Of a DNA stretch of 32,746 nucleotides, positions 1 to 8,621 are shown piece by piece. Position numbers and translations under genes: made by a program. The notes under the pieces were generated by a model, which was not told where the DNA came from, ran no database searches, and worked only from the letters and a program-made list of their open reading frames with translations. Position 1 is the first letter of the stretch, and each line of letters opens with the position of its first letter. The stretch covers positions 1 to 32,746 of the forward strand of contig DIWM01000037.1 of assembly GCA_002428485.1 (NCBI GenBank). Direction: 5' to 3'. Source of the stretch: Deltaproteobacteria bacterium UBA6106 (GTDB lineage: Bacteria > Desulfobacterota > Syntrophorhabdia > Syntrophorhabdales > Syntrophorhabdaceae).

Positions 1-2705
1 TGGGCCTCCTTGAAGAAGCCGTCCATGCTCAACGTCACCTTGAAGAAATTGGCCATCTCCTTGGTCGCTGCTGAAGGGATAACGGCGGCAGCCAGGACGA
101 CGATATCGGCATCCAGCTCAAGCTTCTTGCCGAGGATATAATCCGTCGCGGTCACCTTGAGAACGGGCCGGCCGTCTTCGGACTTGCCCGGTTCCACCAC
201 AGGTGGATCCTCCGGCTCGTAGCGGATAAACTTTACGTCCTTGCTTGCCGCTTCCCGGTAATAATCCTCTTTGAATCCGTAGGTCCTTATGTCCCGGAAG
301 AGGATGTAGATGTCCATCGCGGGGTTCTTCTCTTTGAGCAGAAGCGCATTCTTTATGGACTCGCTGCAGCATATCCTGCTGCAGTAATTTCTGTCCTCGT
401 TTCTGCAGCCAACGCACTGGATCATCACGAGACTCTGCGCCTTTGCAACCTTTTCGTCCCCGCTGACGATCTTTTCTTCCAGCTCAAGGTGGGTCATTAC
501 CCTCTCATCCTGTCCGTAGAGGTATTCGGTGGGCGTATAGAGTTCGGCGCCGATAGCGATAACGGCTGCGCCATGCTTTATCTCCGCGACGCCTCTGTCA
601 GACTTCACCGTGGTGACAAAGTTCCCCACATATCCCCTGGCCTCCGTGATAGTTGCATCGGTATACACGTGTATCAGGGGGTGTTTGTAAACCTTTCCCG
701 CAAGGTCGCGCAGATAGGCCTGAACATCCAGCCCTTCAAGTGTGGTGTGGATCCTTCTCGCAATCCCGCCGAGGTCGCTATCCTTTTCAATCAGGTAGGC
801 CTCGTGCCCCTGGTTGGCCATGGAGAGAGCGCTTGTCATGCCGGCTATGCCTCCGCCGACCACCAACGCCGCCTTGTTTACTGGAAGATCAAATTCCTGT
901 AACGGCTCCAATTGGCAGGCGCGGGCTACCGACATCCGGATTATATCATGTGCCTTTTCGGTGGCCTCTTCCTTTTCTTTTGCGTGGACCCAGGAGTTAT
1001 GCTCCCTGATGTTTGCCATCTCGTAGTAGTACTGGTTGATCCCCGCCTCCCTGAGGGTATCCCGGAATAACGGCTCGAGGGTCCTGGGGGAGCATGCAGC
1101 GACAACCACCCGATTGAGCCCTTTCTCCTTTATCTTGTCCGTTATTTCTTTGGCAGAATTAATAGCGCATGAAAACAGCTGTTCCTGGGCGTAGACAACA
1201 TTGGGCAAGGTCTTGCAATACTCGACCGTCTCGGGGACATTTACAATCCTTCCGATATTTGCGCCGCAATGGCACACAAAGACCCCCACCTTTGGCTCCT
1301 CTTGAGAGACATCCTGTTCCGGCGGATATATCCTTTCTTTGGCAAGGTTCCCCCGTCTGTGGTCAAGGAGCTCGCCGATCTGGGAACTCGCCCCGCTGGC
1401 GCCAAAAACCGACTCGGGGATATCGATGGGACCCTGCAAGCCTCCGCTTACAAAGATTCCGGGCCTGTTGGTGATTATAGGATTGACGAGATCGAGCTTG
1501 CAAAAATTGTGAGAATTAAGCTCAATGCCGAATTTTTTTGCAATGTCCTTCACATCAGCAGGAGGATTCAATCCAACGGATAATACCACCATATCGAATT
1601 CTTCCTCTTTTACTCCATCGTCCGGGGTAGAATACCGTACGGTCACATTCTTCGTTACGGGATCCTCTTTTACTATGGACGTGTAACTTCTGAAGAAACG
1701 AATGCCGGGCAGGTTCTCGGTCCTCTGGTAGTACCGCTCAAAATCCTTTCCGTAAGAGCGTACATCGTTATGGAATATGGTGCACTTTGCCTCTGCGTCA
1801 TGGTCTTTTGTCAGGATCGCCTGCTTCTGGGTATAGGTGCAGCATACGGCTGAGCAATAGCTGTTGCCGCCTTCAATAACCTGCCGGGAACCAACGCACT
1901 GGATCCAGGCTATGTTATGAGGATGCTTCTTGTCGGAGGTGCGCAGTATCTCGCCTCCATACGGCCCGGTAGAGGATAAAAGCCGCTCATAGTCCATACT
2001 GGTTACCACATTTACAAATTGTCCGTATCTGTATTCCTCCCTCACTTTGGGATCAAAGGGCTCAATGCCGGGAGACAGGATTATCGCCCCCACATTTATT
2101 TCCACCTTCTCCGGCTCTTGATTAAAATCTATTGCATTATTCTTACATACCGCTTCGCAGATGCGGCATTTTTTTTCTTTTAAATAAAGACAGCTCTCAT
2201 CGATATACGTGATAAGCGGGATTGCCTGGGCAAAATATATATGAACAGCCTTGTTCTTCGATATCTCCTGGTTATATTGATCAGGGTATTGCACCGGGCA
2301 GTATTCTACGCAGGTAGTGCAGCCCGTGCATTTGTCCTCCCGGATATACCTGGGCTTTTTCGTTATCGTAACCTTGAAGTTTCCTGCCTCACCTTCCACG
2401 CTGTTTACTTCTGTGTAGCTAAGAACCTCTATGTTTGGATGACGGCCGACCTCGACCATTTTGGGTGCGAGTATTCAAGTGGAGCAGTCATTGGTGGGAA
2501 AGGTCTTGTCGAGCTGGGCCATATGGCCACCAATGGTCGGTGACTTTTCAACTAAGTAGACCTTGAAACCGGCAGTGGCAAGGTCGAGAGACGCCTGAAT
2601 GCCGCTTATCCCTCCGCCGACAACCATTACGTCTCCGAAATTACCGTCTCCAAGATTCTTGCAAAGCTGTTGAATATTTTCTTTGAGCGATATTACGTTT
2701 TCCAC
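1..2705 (-). CDS. bamE: BamE-like, HdrA-type flavin/Fe-S electron transfer subunit (selenoprotein, C-terminus beyond window)
   Basis: Heterodisulfide-reductase-A-like subunit expected to carry or bifurcate electrons for the class II benzoyl-CoA reductase complex in the cytoplasm. About 901 codons are visible and the frame leaves the left edge still open. It starts with GTG at 2705, preceded by a GAGGTGAT ribosome site. FAD motif GGGISG lies near residue 31, followed by GGHMAQLDKTFPTNDCST, then TGA as codon 77, then ILAPKMVEVGRHPNIEV: the HdrA signature with the usual Cys replaced by an in-frame TGA. Ferredoxin motifs CTGCTTCVEYCP (126-137) and CRICEAVCK follow, then CVGSR near 270. A second HdrA-like half starts near 470 (FVCHCGANIG, CSPRTLEPLF) with its own FAD motif GGGIAG near 617 and CVGCR near 760. 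It is therefore a tandem HdrA with two flavin sites. The family call is firm. The bamE name rests on the neighbouring bamBCD genes. Confidence 0.88.
2451..2471 (-). promoter_or_regulatory. Possible bacterial SECIS hairpin just after the Sec codon
   Basis: Three bases after the TGA codon the mRNA can fold as CTCG (bulged C) ACC, loop CAAAAT, GGT CGAG: seven pairs with one bulge. Its position is right for a bacterial SECIS, which lies in the coding sequence directly downstream of UGA. The loop lacks the G usually found at its start, so the exact fold is uncertain. Confidence 0.4.
2475..2477 (-). other. In-frame TGA, predicted selenocysteine codon 77 of BamE/HdrA
   Basis: The reading frame is open and HdrA-like on both sides of this TGA, so it is neither a natural terminus nor a frameshift. 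It falls precisely on the cysteine of the TNDCS-x-C-IL-x-PK motif, a position known to be selenocysteine in some methanogen and deltaproteobacterial HdrA proteins. The selenium machinery (selA, selB, selC, selD) is not in this window. Confidence 0.88.
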
Positions 2706-2740
2706 TTTCTATCACCTCATCAGATTTTTTGTGGCCGTAC

Positions 2741-3541
2741 TTAATTCCTTGAACAGCCAAGCCGCTCCGGGTGGGTGAACACCGCCAGGCGGTTGCTGCG
2801 CACCTGGCCGACCAGGGCAATGCCCATATCGCTTGCGAGCGAAATCGCCCTCCCCGTCGGCGCGTGCCGCGAAACAACGATCGGGACCTCCATCTTTGCC
2901 GCCTTGAGCAGCATCTCCGAAGAAATGCGGCCGGTAATCAACAGCAATCGATCTTTCGACGATATCCCCCGCAGCAGACATTCTCCCTGGATTTTGTTCA
3001 GGGTATTATGTCGTCCGATGTCCTCAGCAATTATAAGCAGTTTCTTCGTATCGGACAGGGCTGAAGTATGCACGCCGCCGCTGAGCCGATATAGCTCCAT
3101 CTGCTCCTGGAGCTCCTTCATCAGCAACAGCACTTCCGTTGGCGTAACGACAAGATCCGAATCAACCTTCTGTCCCTGAGTTTGGAAAACGCCTCCGCCA
3201 CCGCAGCCGGATGCGAGCGTCCGCACCGTCGGCGATTCATACCCGGCATTGGTAAGCGTCACGTCGGCCAGCGAGTCATCCTCGCAGACCCGCATCATCG
3301 CCACGTCGCCCGTGCCTGAGATGATCCCCTCTGCGTAGAGGTATCCGATAACAAGGTAATTCAGCTTCGCCGGCGTACAGAGGATGTTTACCAGCGCCCG
3401 GCTATTGACATAGATCGTGAGCACCATCTCGGTAGGCACGTGAGCCGGTGTCCTGACCCATCCTCCCTCGTCCGAAAAACGGTCGCATACTATCTCTGTC
3501 GCGATACCTTTCATATCCGCTACACCGATCGTTTCCTGCAT
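2741..3541 (-). CDS. fdhD: FdhD-like sulfurtransferase accessory protein
   Basis: FdhD passes sulfur from a cysteine desulfurase to the molybdenum or tungsten bis-pterin cofactor of formate dehydrogenases, acting in the cytoplasm. The 266-residue product has the family motifs GYLYAEGII, SGGVHTSAL, EDIGRHNTLNK, TGRISSEML and VSRHAPTGRAI. The loop that carries CxxC in E. coli FdhD reads SGCGGGG here, so only the first Cys (C113) remains. The gene sits between bamD (18 bp) and bamE (35 bp) on the same strand, so it is probably cotranscribed with them. I infer that its client is BamB or a linked W/Mo enzyme. A second ATG at codon 10 is possible, but the first has AAGGACG upstream. Confidence 0.9.
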   Translation of the reverse strand: MQETIGVADMKGIATEIVCDRFSDEGGWVRTPAHVPTEMVLTIYVNSRALVNILCTPAKLNYLVIGYLYAEGIISGTGDVAMMRVCEDDSLADVTLTNAGYESPTVRTLASGCGGGGVFQTQGQKVDSDLVVTPTEVLLLMKELQEQMELYRLSGGVHTSALSDTKKLLIIAEDIGRHNTLNKIQGECLLRGISSKDRLLLITGRISSEMLLKAAKMEVPIVVSRHAPTGRAISLASDMGIALVGQVRSNRLAVFTHPERLGCSRN

Positions 3542-3559
3542 ATCTCGCTTCTTCGTCCT

Positions 3560-4711
3560 TTACATCACTTCCTGTATAATCTCTGTGATGTCCTTAACTT
3601 CTATGTCATCGGCATGATTCGTGACCAGCCTGCTGTCCTCAAGGGCGGTAATGCAGTAAGGGCAGGCAGTGGCCAGCACCTGTGCCCCAAGTTCGATGGC
3701 CTGTTCTATCCTGATGTTGGAGAACCTTTCATGCTTTTCCGTCTCTGCCCAAACCCTGCCTCCACCCATTCCGCAGCAGAGGCTGTCTGCCCGCGACTCC
3801 TCCATTTCTCTCAGCTCCAAGCCCGGTATCGCCTTTAGGACCCCTCGTGGCTCATCATATACGCCGTTATGCCGCCCCAGGTAACAGGGGTCGTGGTAGG
3901 TAACTTTCTTTTCGTACTCCCTGGCGATCTTTATTCTCCCCTCACTTACAAGCTGGTACAGATACTGGGAGATGTGAATCACCTCAAAGTTCACATTAAA
4001 TGCCGGGTACTCGTTCTTGAAGGTGTGGTAGCAATGCGGGGAAGAGACAAGTATCTTCTTCACCCCGTTGTCGATGAAGGTCTTGATGTTCTCCTTCGCC
4101 AGTTTTTTGAATACTTCCTCGTTGCCGGTCTTGCGGATGCTTTCCCCGCAGCAATTTTCCTTTTCGCCGAGGATTCCAAAATCCACTCCTGCCTTGTTGA
4201 GGATGTTGGCCGTAGCCTGCGCCACCTTCTTTAACCTCGGATCGTAGCAGAGGTAGCAGCCCGGGAAATATAAAAGGTCCATCCCTTCGGTAAAGGTTTT
4301 CACGTTCAGGCCCTGTGACCAATCCGCCCTGGTCTTCCGGTCCTCATTGAAGGGGTTGCCCTGTGCGGTCAGTCCTGAGCTTATGGCGCGGTAAGGCTTG
4401 ACGGAGCCGTGAAACACGCCATATCCTGTGGCCATCCTCCGCAGGGCTATCATGTCGTCTATCTGCTTTACGTCCCTGGGGCATCGCTGGGGACACTTGC
4501 CGCAGGTAGTGCAGCGCCAGATGTCCTCGCGCTCTATCTCGCTCAAACCGAATGTTGCCTCCCGGATGAGCTTGCGCATGCTGAAATTTCTCACCTTGTT
4601 CCAGGGGCACACGGTATCGCATTTTCCGCATTGATAACAGAATTTGACGGGGTCTCCGCCTTTCTCTTTTACCTCGTCTATTACCTCTTTAAAGGGGGCT
4701 ATGGTTTCCAC
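3560..4711 (-). CDS. bamD: BamD-like, HdrD/GlpC-type Fe-S protein
   Basis: Electron-transfer subunit of 383 residues resembling HdrD and the BamD subunit of class II benzoyl-CoA reductase. Two [4Fe-4S] ferredoxin motifs open the protein, CYQCGKCDTVCP (25-36) and CTTCGKCPQRCP (68-79). Two CCG domains follow: YFPGCYLC...ENCCGES, and YHDPCYLGRH...LCCGMGGG with a further ACPYC. CCG domains hold the non-cubane cluster site in Hdr enzymes. Translation starts at GTG, with AAGGA about 11 bases upstream. It lies 64 bp downstream of bamC. In this operon it should link BamC electrons to the HdrA-like BamE. An isolated HdrD-like protein in another complex is the alternative, made unlikely by the neighbours. 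Confidence 0.88.
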   Translation of the reverse strand: METIAPFKEVIDEVKEKGGDPVKFCYQCGKCDTVCPWNKVRNFSMRKLIREATFGLSEIEREDIWRCTTCGKCPQRCPRDVKQIDDMIALRRMATGYGVFHGSVKPYRAISSGLTAQGNPFNEDRKTRADWSQGLNVKTFTEGMDLLYFPGCYLCYDPRLKKVAQATANILNKAGVDFGILGEKENCCGESIRKTGNEEVFKKLAKENIKTFIDNGVKKILVSSPHCYHTFKNEYPAFNVNFEVIHISQYLYQLVSEGRIKIAREYEKKVTYHDPCYLGRHNGVYDEPRGVLKAIPGLELREMEESRADSLCCGMGGGRVWAETEKHERFSNIRIEQAIELGAQVLATACPYCITALEDSRLVTNHADDIEVKDITEIIQEVM

Positions 4712-4775
4712 GATATTTTCGTCCTTTTATTTTACTGATTGTCTATCATGCCTCTTGTCTGCTTTTTTGCTTCTC

Positions 4776-5315
4776 TCAGCTCTTCTGTGACATCCGGGCA
4801 ACGGTATCCATTACCTTCTGCAATCCGTATTTGTTTACCATTGATTCCAGCCCTATCTCCACGTCCTCCGGCTTTGTCTCTTCTTCCACTTCCTCTTCCC
4901 TTTCTTCGTAGATCAGGGCATCGTTGAGGCACCACTCAACGCACAGGGGTTTTTCTCTTGGAGGATCGTCTTCGCACATATCGCATTTAAGGGGAAGGCC
5001 GGAATCGGGCTCTTTGAATGCGTCCCTGGATGGGCAGGAGGCCCTGCAAAATCCGCACTCGTCGTATTCCTTTCCGTCAATAATATATTTGTCTCTGCCC
5101 ATGCATTCTGCCGCAGTATACTCGCCAGCATATACGGGAACGTAGACGTCGCGTATCGGGTCGCGGATCATCCTGATGCGGGACCTCGCCGGGTTATTGC
5201 TGCTGTATTTCGGGTTGGCGTGAAAGGCCGAGCAAATCACCTCGCATGCGCGGCAGCCATTGCATTTATCAAGGTCGACTTTGATTGTTTTGATCTTCTT
5301 CTTAATCTTAGCCAT
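4776..5315 (-). CDS. bamC: BamC-like polyferredoxin subunit
   Basis: Small Fe-S protein of 179 residues that carries electrons to the tungsten subunit BamB. It shows the cysteine clusters CNGCRACEVIC (18-28), CGFCRASC, and CDMC...CVEWC, enough for three [4Fe-4S] clusters, as in other subunits partnering AOR-family enzymes. The C-terminal third is acidic (EEREEEVEEETKPEDVE) and ends without cysteines. Its start overlaps the end of bamB by 8 bp, implying translational coupling and a stoichiometric complex. Confidence 0.9.
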   Translation of the reverse strand: MAKIKKKIKTIKVDLDKCNGCRACEVICSAFHANPKYSSNNPARSRIRMIRDPIRDVYVPVYAGEYTAAECMGRDKYIIDGKEYDECGFCRASCPSRDAFKEPDSGLPLKCDMCEDDPPREKPLCVEWCLNDALIYEEREEEVEEETKPEDVEIGLESMVNKYGLQKVMDTVARMSQKS

Positions 5316-7272
5316 TTTTTATTATCCCTCTCTGTTCTAAGTCTTCGGCAACATAGCCCAGATCCAATTCCTGCAAGGTCTCTTTCGTAGGAATGCCTTC
5401 ATTATCCCATCCCTTGAATTTGTAGTAGGCATCCAAAAGCTGTGATTCGAGCTCGGGAAATCTTTTCTTCCAGTGGTCCTCAGGCGGCACCTCATCGGCT
5501 CTTCTTAACCCCCTTCTGACATTGACGGCCCTGAGCAGACTCCTGTTTCTCCTGTATATCTTCTTGAGGCCCTCTTCGTCCATATCGATTCCCGTCGCTG
5601 CCGAGATGATCTTCGGATAATTGTGAATATGATAAGGGGGTTTAAGAGGGAACGAGGACAGACCGGCACACACCCCGAGGGCATCGTCAAAGTAATGTAT
5701 CATCTCCTGCCAATCGACGATGTCAACTGACATGTCAATGGTCGGGTAATACGGGTTTGAGCGTTCTCCGCGAAATTCCCAGTCAAGAACAATCTGTTTA
5801 AACTTTTCGTCAGGAACCTGGATCCAGTCGTTGATAAATTCCTGCCTCTCTTCCATCGTAGCAAAAGGCGACTGGGGAAACTGCCCTTCGATCTGGGTAA
5901 TGTTTATCTTCTCGCCCGTCGCATACATAAGGTAATAAACGGGGTTCAGCATCCCGAGCTTGAGAGGAAGCTGCTCATGCTTCTTGATGTTGTTGTGGGC
6001 AAACGCCTCTGCGCCCTTGCCGATCTTCTGGGCCGCCCAATGGGTGCCGTCGGCCAGGATATCCCCTATCCCTTCCCGGCGGACGATCCTGTCAAGCAGC
6101 CAGTAGAATTTTCCTTCGTTATCGGACGGGCATCCTTCAAAGTCCGCATCGGTCAGAATACCGGCCTCTTTAAGCTCAAATGCAAATGCCATGATCTGCG
6201 GGGTTGAGAACCCATCCACCCCATACTCCGTAGCGCGCTGGGCGATCTTGAATCCAAAATCCAGGTCGTCTACAAAGGCCGCCATTGTATAGGTAAGTTT
6301 CGAGAAGCATTTCATCATATAGGTCGAAAGTCCCGGCACGGAAATGATCGCCCCGCATTTCATCGGGCAGTTATAGCAGCTTATCAACCGCTTCCGTACA
6401 TTTAATTGAACGCTCTTCCATCTCTCTTCGATCTCCTTGTTCCAGAAATCTTTTCGACGAACACGGGAATTGCCCCATGAGAAGTTTTCTGTGTGCCACT
6501 TTTCATCAACGTGGAGCATCTCCTGCGGCGACCCAAGACCCTGAAGAATGGTCATTACGTTGGGGACCGGATTATCGTTCCGGAACTTTATATATTTCAG
6601 CACCTCGTTGCAGAGCTCTATGAACTCAGCCGGCCTGGCAAGGTTGACGTCCTTTGTCCCGCGAACGGCTATCGCCTTTACCCCTTTGTCTCCCATAACA
6701 GCGCCCAGCCCGAGCCGGCTGGCACTGGAGCGGCCCTGTTCGATAGAGGCGGTAAATACCCTGTTCTCACCGGCAAGGCCAATAGCGGCCACCTGTGCGT
6801 TCGGCTCGTTCAATTCCTTCCGGATAAGCTCCTGTGTCTCCACGGCGCCTTTCCCTTTAAGATGGCTTGCGTCCCGTATCTCCACCTTGTCATTGTGTAT
6901 CCATATATAGACCAGACTGGGCGACTTGCCGCGAAGGATCACTTTGTCGTAGCCGGCATACTTCAATTCCGGCGCCCAAAAACCGCCCATCATTGAATAT
7001 CCCATTAATAAGGTCTGGGGGGAATAGGCGGTAATAATGGTACGGTTCGCACCGGGTGCAGGCGTACCACCCAAAAGTCCCGTGCTGAAGATCAATGGAA
7101 TTTCAGGTGCAAAGGGGTCGATCTCGGGGGGAACTCTGTTCCATAATATCTTAGTGTTCGTGCCTAACCCGCCAAGATGAAGTTCGGTGTCTTTAGGATC
7201 AGTCTCTACCCTCTCAATATTTCCCTTGGTTAGATCAATTTCTAAATTAAACCCTGTCTCTCCGTACCTCAT
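5308..7272 (-). CDS. bamB: BamB, tungsten-containing benzoyl-CoA reductase catalytic subunit (class II)
   Basis: Catalytic subunit of the ATP-independent reductase that dearomatises benzoyl-CoA to cyclohexa-1,5-diene-1-carboxyl-CoA. It is an aldehyde:ferredoxin oxidoreductase-family protein of 654 residues, the usual BamB length. The N-terminal AOR fold begins MRYGETGFNLEIDL. The Fe-S cluster cysteines are C299, C302 and C306 (SCYNCPMKC). As I recall the Geobacter metallireducens BamB structure, its active site uses Glu251, His260 and Cys322; all three are present here at the same numbers (E251, H260, C322), which separates BamB from ordinary aldehyde oxidoreductases. The start codon follows GAGGAG by six bases. 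It is the first gene of the operon and has a sigma70-like promoter at 7330-7358. Confidence 0.95.
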   Translation of the reverse strand: MRYGETGFNLEIDLTKGNIERVETDPKDTELHLGGLGTNTKILWNRVPPEIDPFAPEIPLIFSTGLLGGTPAPGANRTIITAYSPQTLLMGYSMMGGFWAPELKYAGYDKVILRGKSPSLVYIWIHNDKVEIRDASHLKGKGAVETQELIRKELNEPNAQVAAIGLAGENRVFTASIEQGRSSASRLGLGAVMGDKGVKAIAVRGTKDVNLARPAEFIELCNEVLKYIKFRNDNPVPNVMTILQGLGSPQEMLHVDEKWHTENFSWGNSRVRRKDFWNKEIEERWKSVQLNVRKRLISCYNCPMKCGAIISVPGLSTYMMKCFSKLTYTMAAFVDDLDFGFKIAQRATEYGVDGFSTPQIMAFAFELKEAGILTDADFEGCPSDNEGKFYWLLDRIVRREGIGDILADGTHWAAQKIGKGAEAFAHNNIKKHEQLPLKLGMLNPVYYLMYATGEKINITQIEGQFPQSPFATMEERQEFINDWIQVPDEKFKQIVLDWEFRGERSNPYYPTIDMSVDIVDWQEMIHYFDDALGVCAGLSSFPLKPPYHIHNYPKIISAATGIDMDEEGLKKIYRRNRSLLRAVNVRRGLRRADEVPPEDHWKKRFPELESQLLDAYYKFKGWDNEGIPTKETLQELDLGYVAEDLEQRGIIKNG

Positions 7273-7329
7273 GTTTTGCTCCTCTGGTTAATCTTTTCAA
7301 GTCTGTTTTATCCTTTTAAACTTGTGCTT

Positions 7330-7358
7330 AATTTAACAAATCGAATAATTCTTGTCAA
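7330..7358 (-). promoter_or_regulatory. Sigma70-like promoter of the bam operon
   Basis: On the minus strand TTGACA (7353-7358) is followed after exactly 17 bases by TAAATT (7330-7335). Transcription would start near 7323, giving a leader of about 50 nt before bamB. The -35 is perfect and the -10 matches 4 of 6. Confidence 0.7.
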
Positions 7359-7366
7359 GCGGAATA

Positions 7367-7424
7367 ATGAAATAATTCACAAGCTTTACAACCCAATTCC
7401 TGTTTTTGCAATGATACCATTCAC
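7367..7424. promoter_or_regulatory. Two operator-like elements upstream of the bam promoter
   Basis: ATGAAATAATTCAC (7367-7380) and ATGATACCATTCAC (7411-7424) share the pattern ATGA-x-A-xx-ATTCAC and start 44 bp apart, about four helical turns. They resemble the palindrome ATGAACATAATTCAT at the bzd promoter with one base missing. They lie upstream of the bam -35, an activator-like position. Their function is inferred only from similarity and placement. Confidence 0.35.
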
Positions 7425-7617
7425 ATCTTCACAAGAAAACTGTAACTATTTAAATATTAAGGAGTTAATATCATCGTGGGCGTCTCTCCCGGCTCTGCAT
7501 GTTTCCGGGGGTCCTTTATGCTGATCCTTTATTCTTTGCTCCCAGTTAAGGACAATGTTCTCTACTCTACAGATAAACGTATTGTGTAGAAAGAGGCCAA
7601 ACCATATTATACACAAA

Positions 7618-7757
7618 AAATGAACTTCCCCATAGCAAGCTACGGGGTATCAGAGGATAGAAGCAGCATGATTATGCCCCCTCACCCTGCCCTCTCCCGC
7701 AGCGGGAGAGGTAATGTTGTTACCACGCAGCAAGCTGCGGGGAATCATTCGGATTGA
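7618..7757 (+). repeat. Dispersed GC-rich palindromic repeat, family 1, copy A
   Basis: Composite element of three hairpins. The first is CCCC-ATAGCAAGCTAC-GGGG, followed by TATCAGAGGATAGAAGCAGC and ATGATTATGCCCCCTCACCC. The second is CTCTCCCGC-A-GCGGGAGAG. The third is CGCAGCAAGCTGCG, followed by GGGGAATCATTCGGATTGA. Other copies lie at 24441-24634, at 27156-27200 (partial) and at the right edge. It lies just past the stop of the minus-strand SDR. Read on that strand, the last hairpin is followed by a T run, so it could also act as a terminator. Confidence 0.85.
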
Positions 7758-7759
7758 CT

Positions 7760-8515
7760 TTAAAATACAAACAGGTCGAGGCCTCCCATCATGTTCACAA
7801 CAGCGCCCGTCATATAGTCGCTTGAGACCGCAAAAACCACTGCATCGGCAATCTCCTGCGGCGTGGCGGGCCTGCGGACGGCGGTCTTCTTCTCGACCTT
7901 TTCACGCACCGGCTCCGGGAGGTTGTAATAGCCGTCGGTTCCGGATATGCCGATCAATACGCAGTTTGCCGTTATGTTAAAACGGGCGCCTTCAAGGGCC
8001 GCCGATTTTGCCAGTGCGATCAGGCCTGCCTTTGCAGCGCCGTAGCTCGTCTGCCCGGTTCCCCCGAGGACGCCGGCAACAGAGGTCATATTGACGATGC
8101 GGCCCCATTTGTTGGCGCACATATCTTCCCATGCCTCCTTGATACAATAGAAGGCGGAATTGAGGCAAAGCTTGATCTCATAATCCCATTCCTCGATGGT
8201 GGTCTTGGTTATGCTGATATTGTGGCCCATCAATGCCGCGTTATTGATGAGGATGCTTACGGGCCCCATCTCCGCCTTGATGGCGGCGAAGGCCTCCTGA
8301 ACGCTCGGGTAGTCGCTCGCGTCCATCTGGACCGCCATGGCCTTCCTTCCGAGGGCCCTGATCTCGTCCGCAAGCTTCTGCGCGCCGTCCATGTGGTGAA
8401 AACCCGTTACCACAACGTCTGCTCCCATTTTCGCCAGTGAAAGGGCGGAGAACCTCCCGATGCCTTTTGGCATTGATGCTCCGGTTACCAATACAAGCTT
8501 ACCTTCTAATGACAT
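7760..8515 (-). CDS. Short-chain dehydrogenase/reductase (SDR, FabG-like)
   Basis: NAD(P)-dependent oxidoreductase of 251 residues acting on an unknown alcohol or ketone, plausibly a CoA ester given its neighbours. The cofactor motif reads TGASMPKGIG, two residues longer than the classical TGxxxGIG. Also present are the NNAA motif (INNAALMG) and the catalytic Ser (MTSVAG) and YGAAK Tyr/Lys pair. I place the start at 8515 (MSLEGK) because AAGGAGGG lies just upstream of it, inside the longer frame that opens at 8536. It has its own promoter at 8583-8611 and follows the tetR gene. Substrate unknown. Confidence 0.88.
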   Translation of the reverse strand: MSLEGKLVLVTGASMPKGIGRFSALSLAKMGADVVVTGFHHMDGAQKLADEIRALGRKAMAVQMDASDYPSVQEAFAAIKAEMGPVSILINNAALMGHNISITKTTIEEWDYEIKLCLNSAFYCIKEAWEDMCANKWGRIVNMTSVAGVLGGTGQTSYGAAKAGLIALAKSAALEGARFNITANCVLIGISGTDGYYNLPEPVREKVEKKTAVRRPATPQEIADAVVFAVSSDYMTGAVVNMMGGLDLFVF

Positions 8516-8582
8516 TTCTCCCTCCTTGATGTGCACAATTTTTTCTGTATTCGCTCAACCTTTGGCAAGAAATCAGTTAATG

Positions 8583-8611
8583 TATATAGCACCCGGCACA
8601 GGGGTTGTCAA
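8583..8611 (-). promoter_or_regulatory. Sigma70-like promoter of the SDR gene
   Basis: Minus-strand TTGACA (8606-8611), 17-base spacer and TATATA (8583-8588), with TGC directly before the -10 giving an extended -10. It sits in the gap between tetR and the SDR gene, so the SDR can be expressed apart from the upstream operon. Confidence 0.65.
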
Positions 8612-8621
8612 TTTTTTGCGA

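Larger units (their letters stand above)
7273..7617. other. Intergenic region upstream of bamB
   Basis: This AT-rich stretch holds the bam promoter and the two operator-like sites. From about 7430 to 7617 I see no convincing gene, only short open frames without family features or ribosome sites. Confidence 0.6.

Noticed and set aside
489..1583. Several plus-strand open frames across the left 2.7 kb
   Set aside because: They lie opposite the strongly supported HdrA-like gene and show no family motifs or ribosome sites.
2475..2705. A short 76-codon gene ending at the TGA
   Set aside because: The frame continues with the rest of the HdrA motif and more than 800 family-like codons, so TGA is read as selenocysteine, not stop.
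7714..7980. An 88-codon plus-strand gene starting MLLPRSKLRGI
   Set aside because: Its start is encoded by the family 1 repeat and the rest is antisense to the SDR gene.
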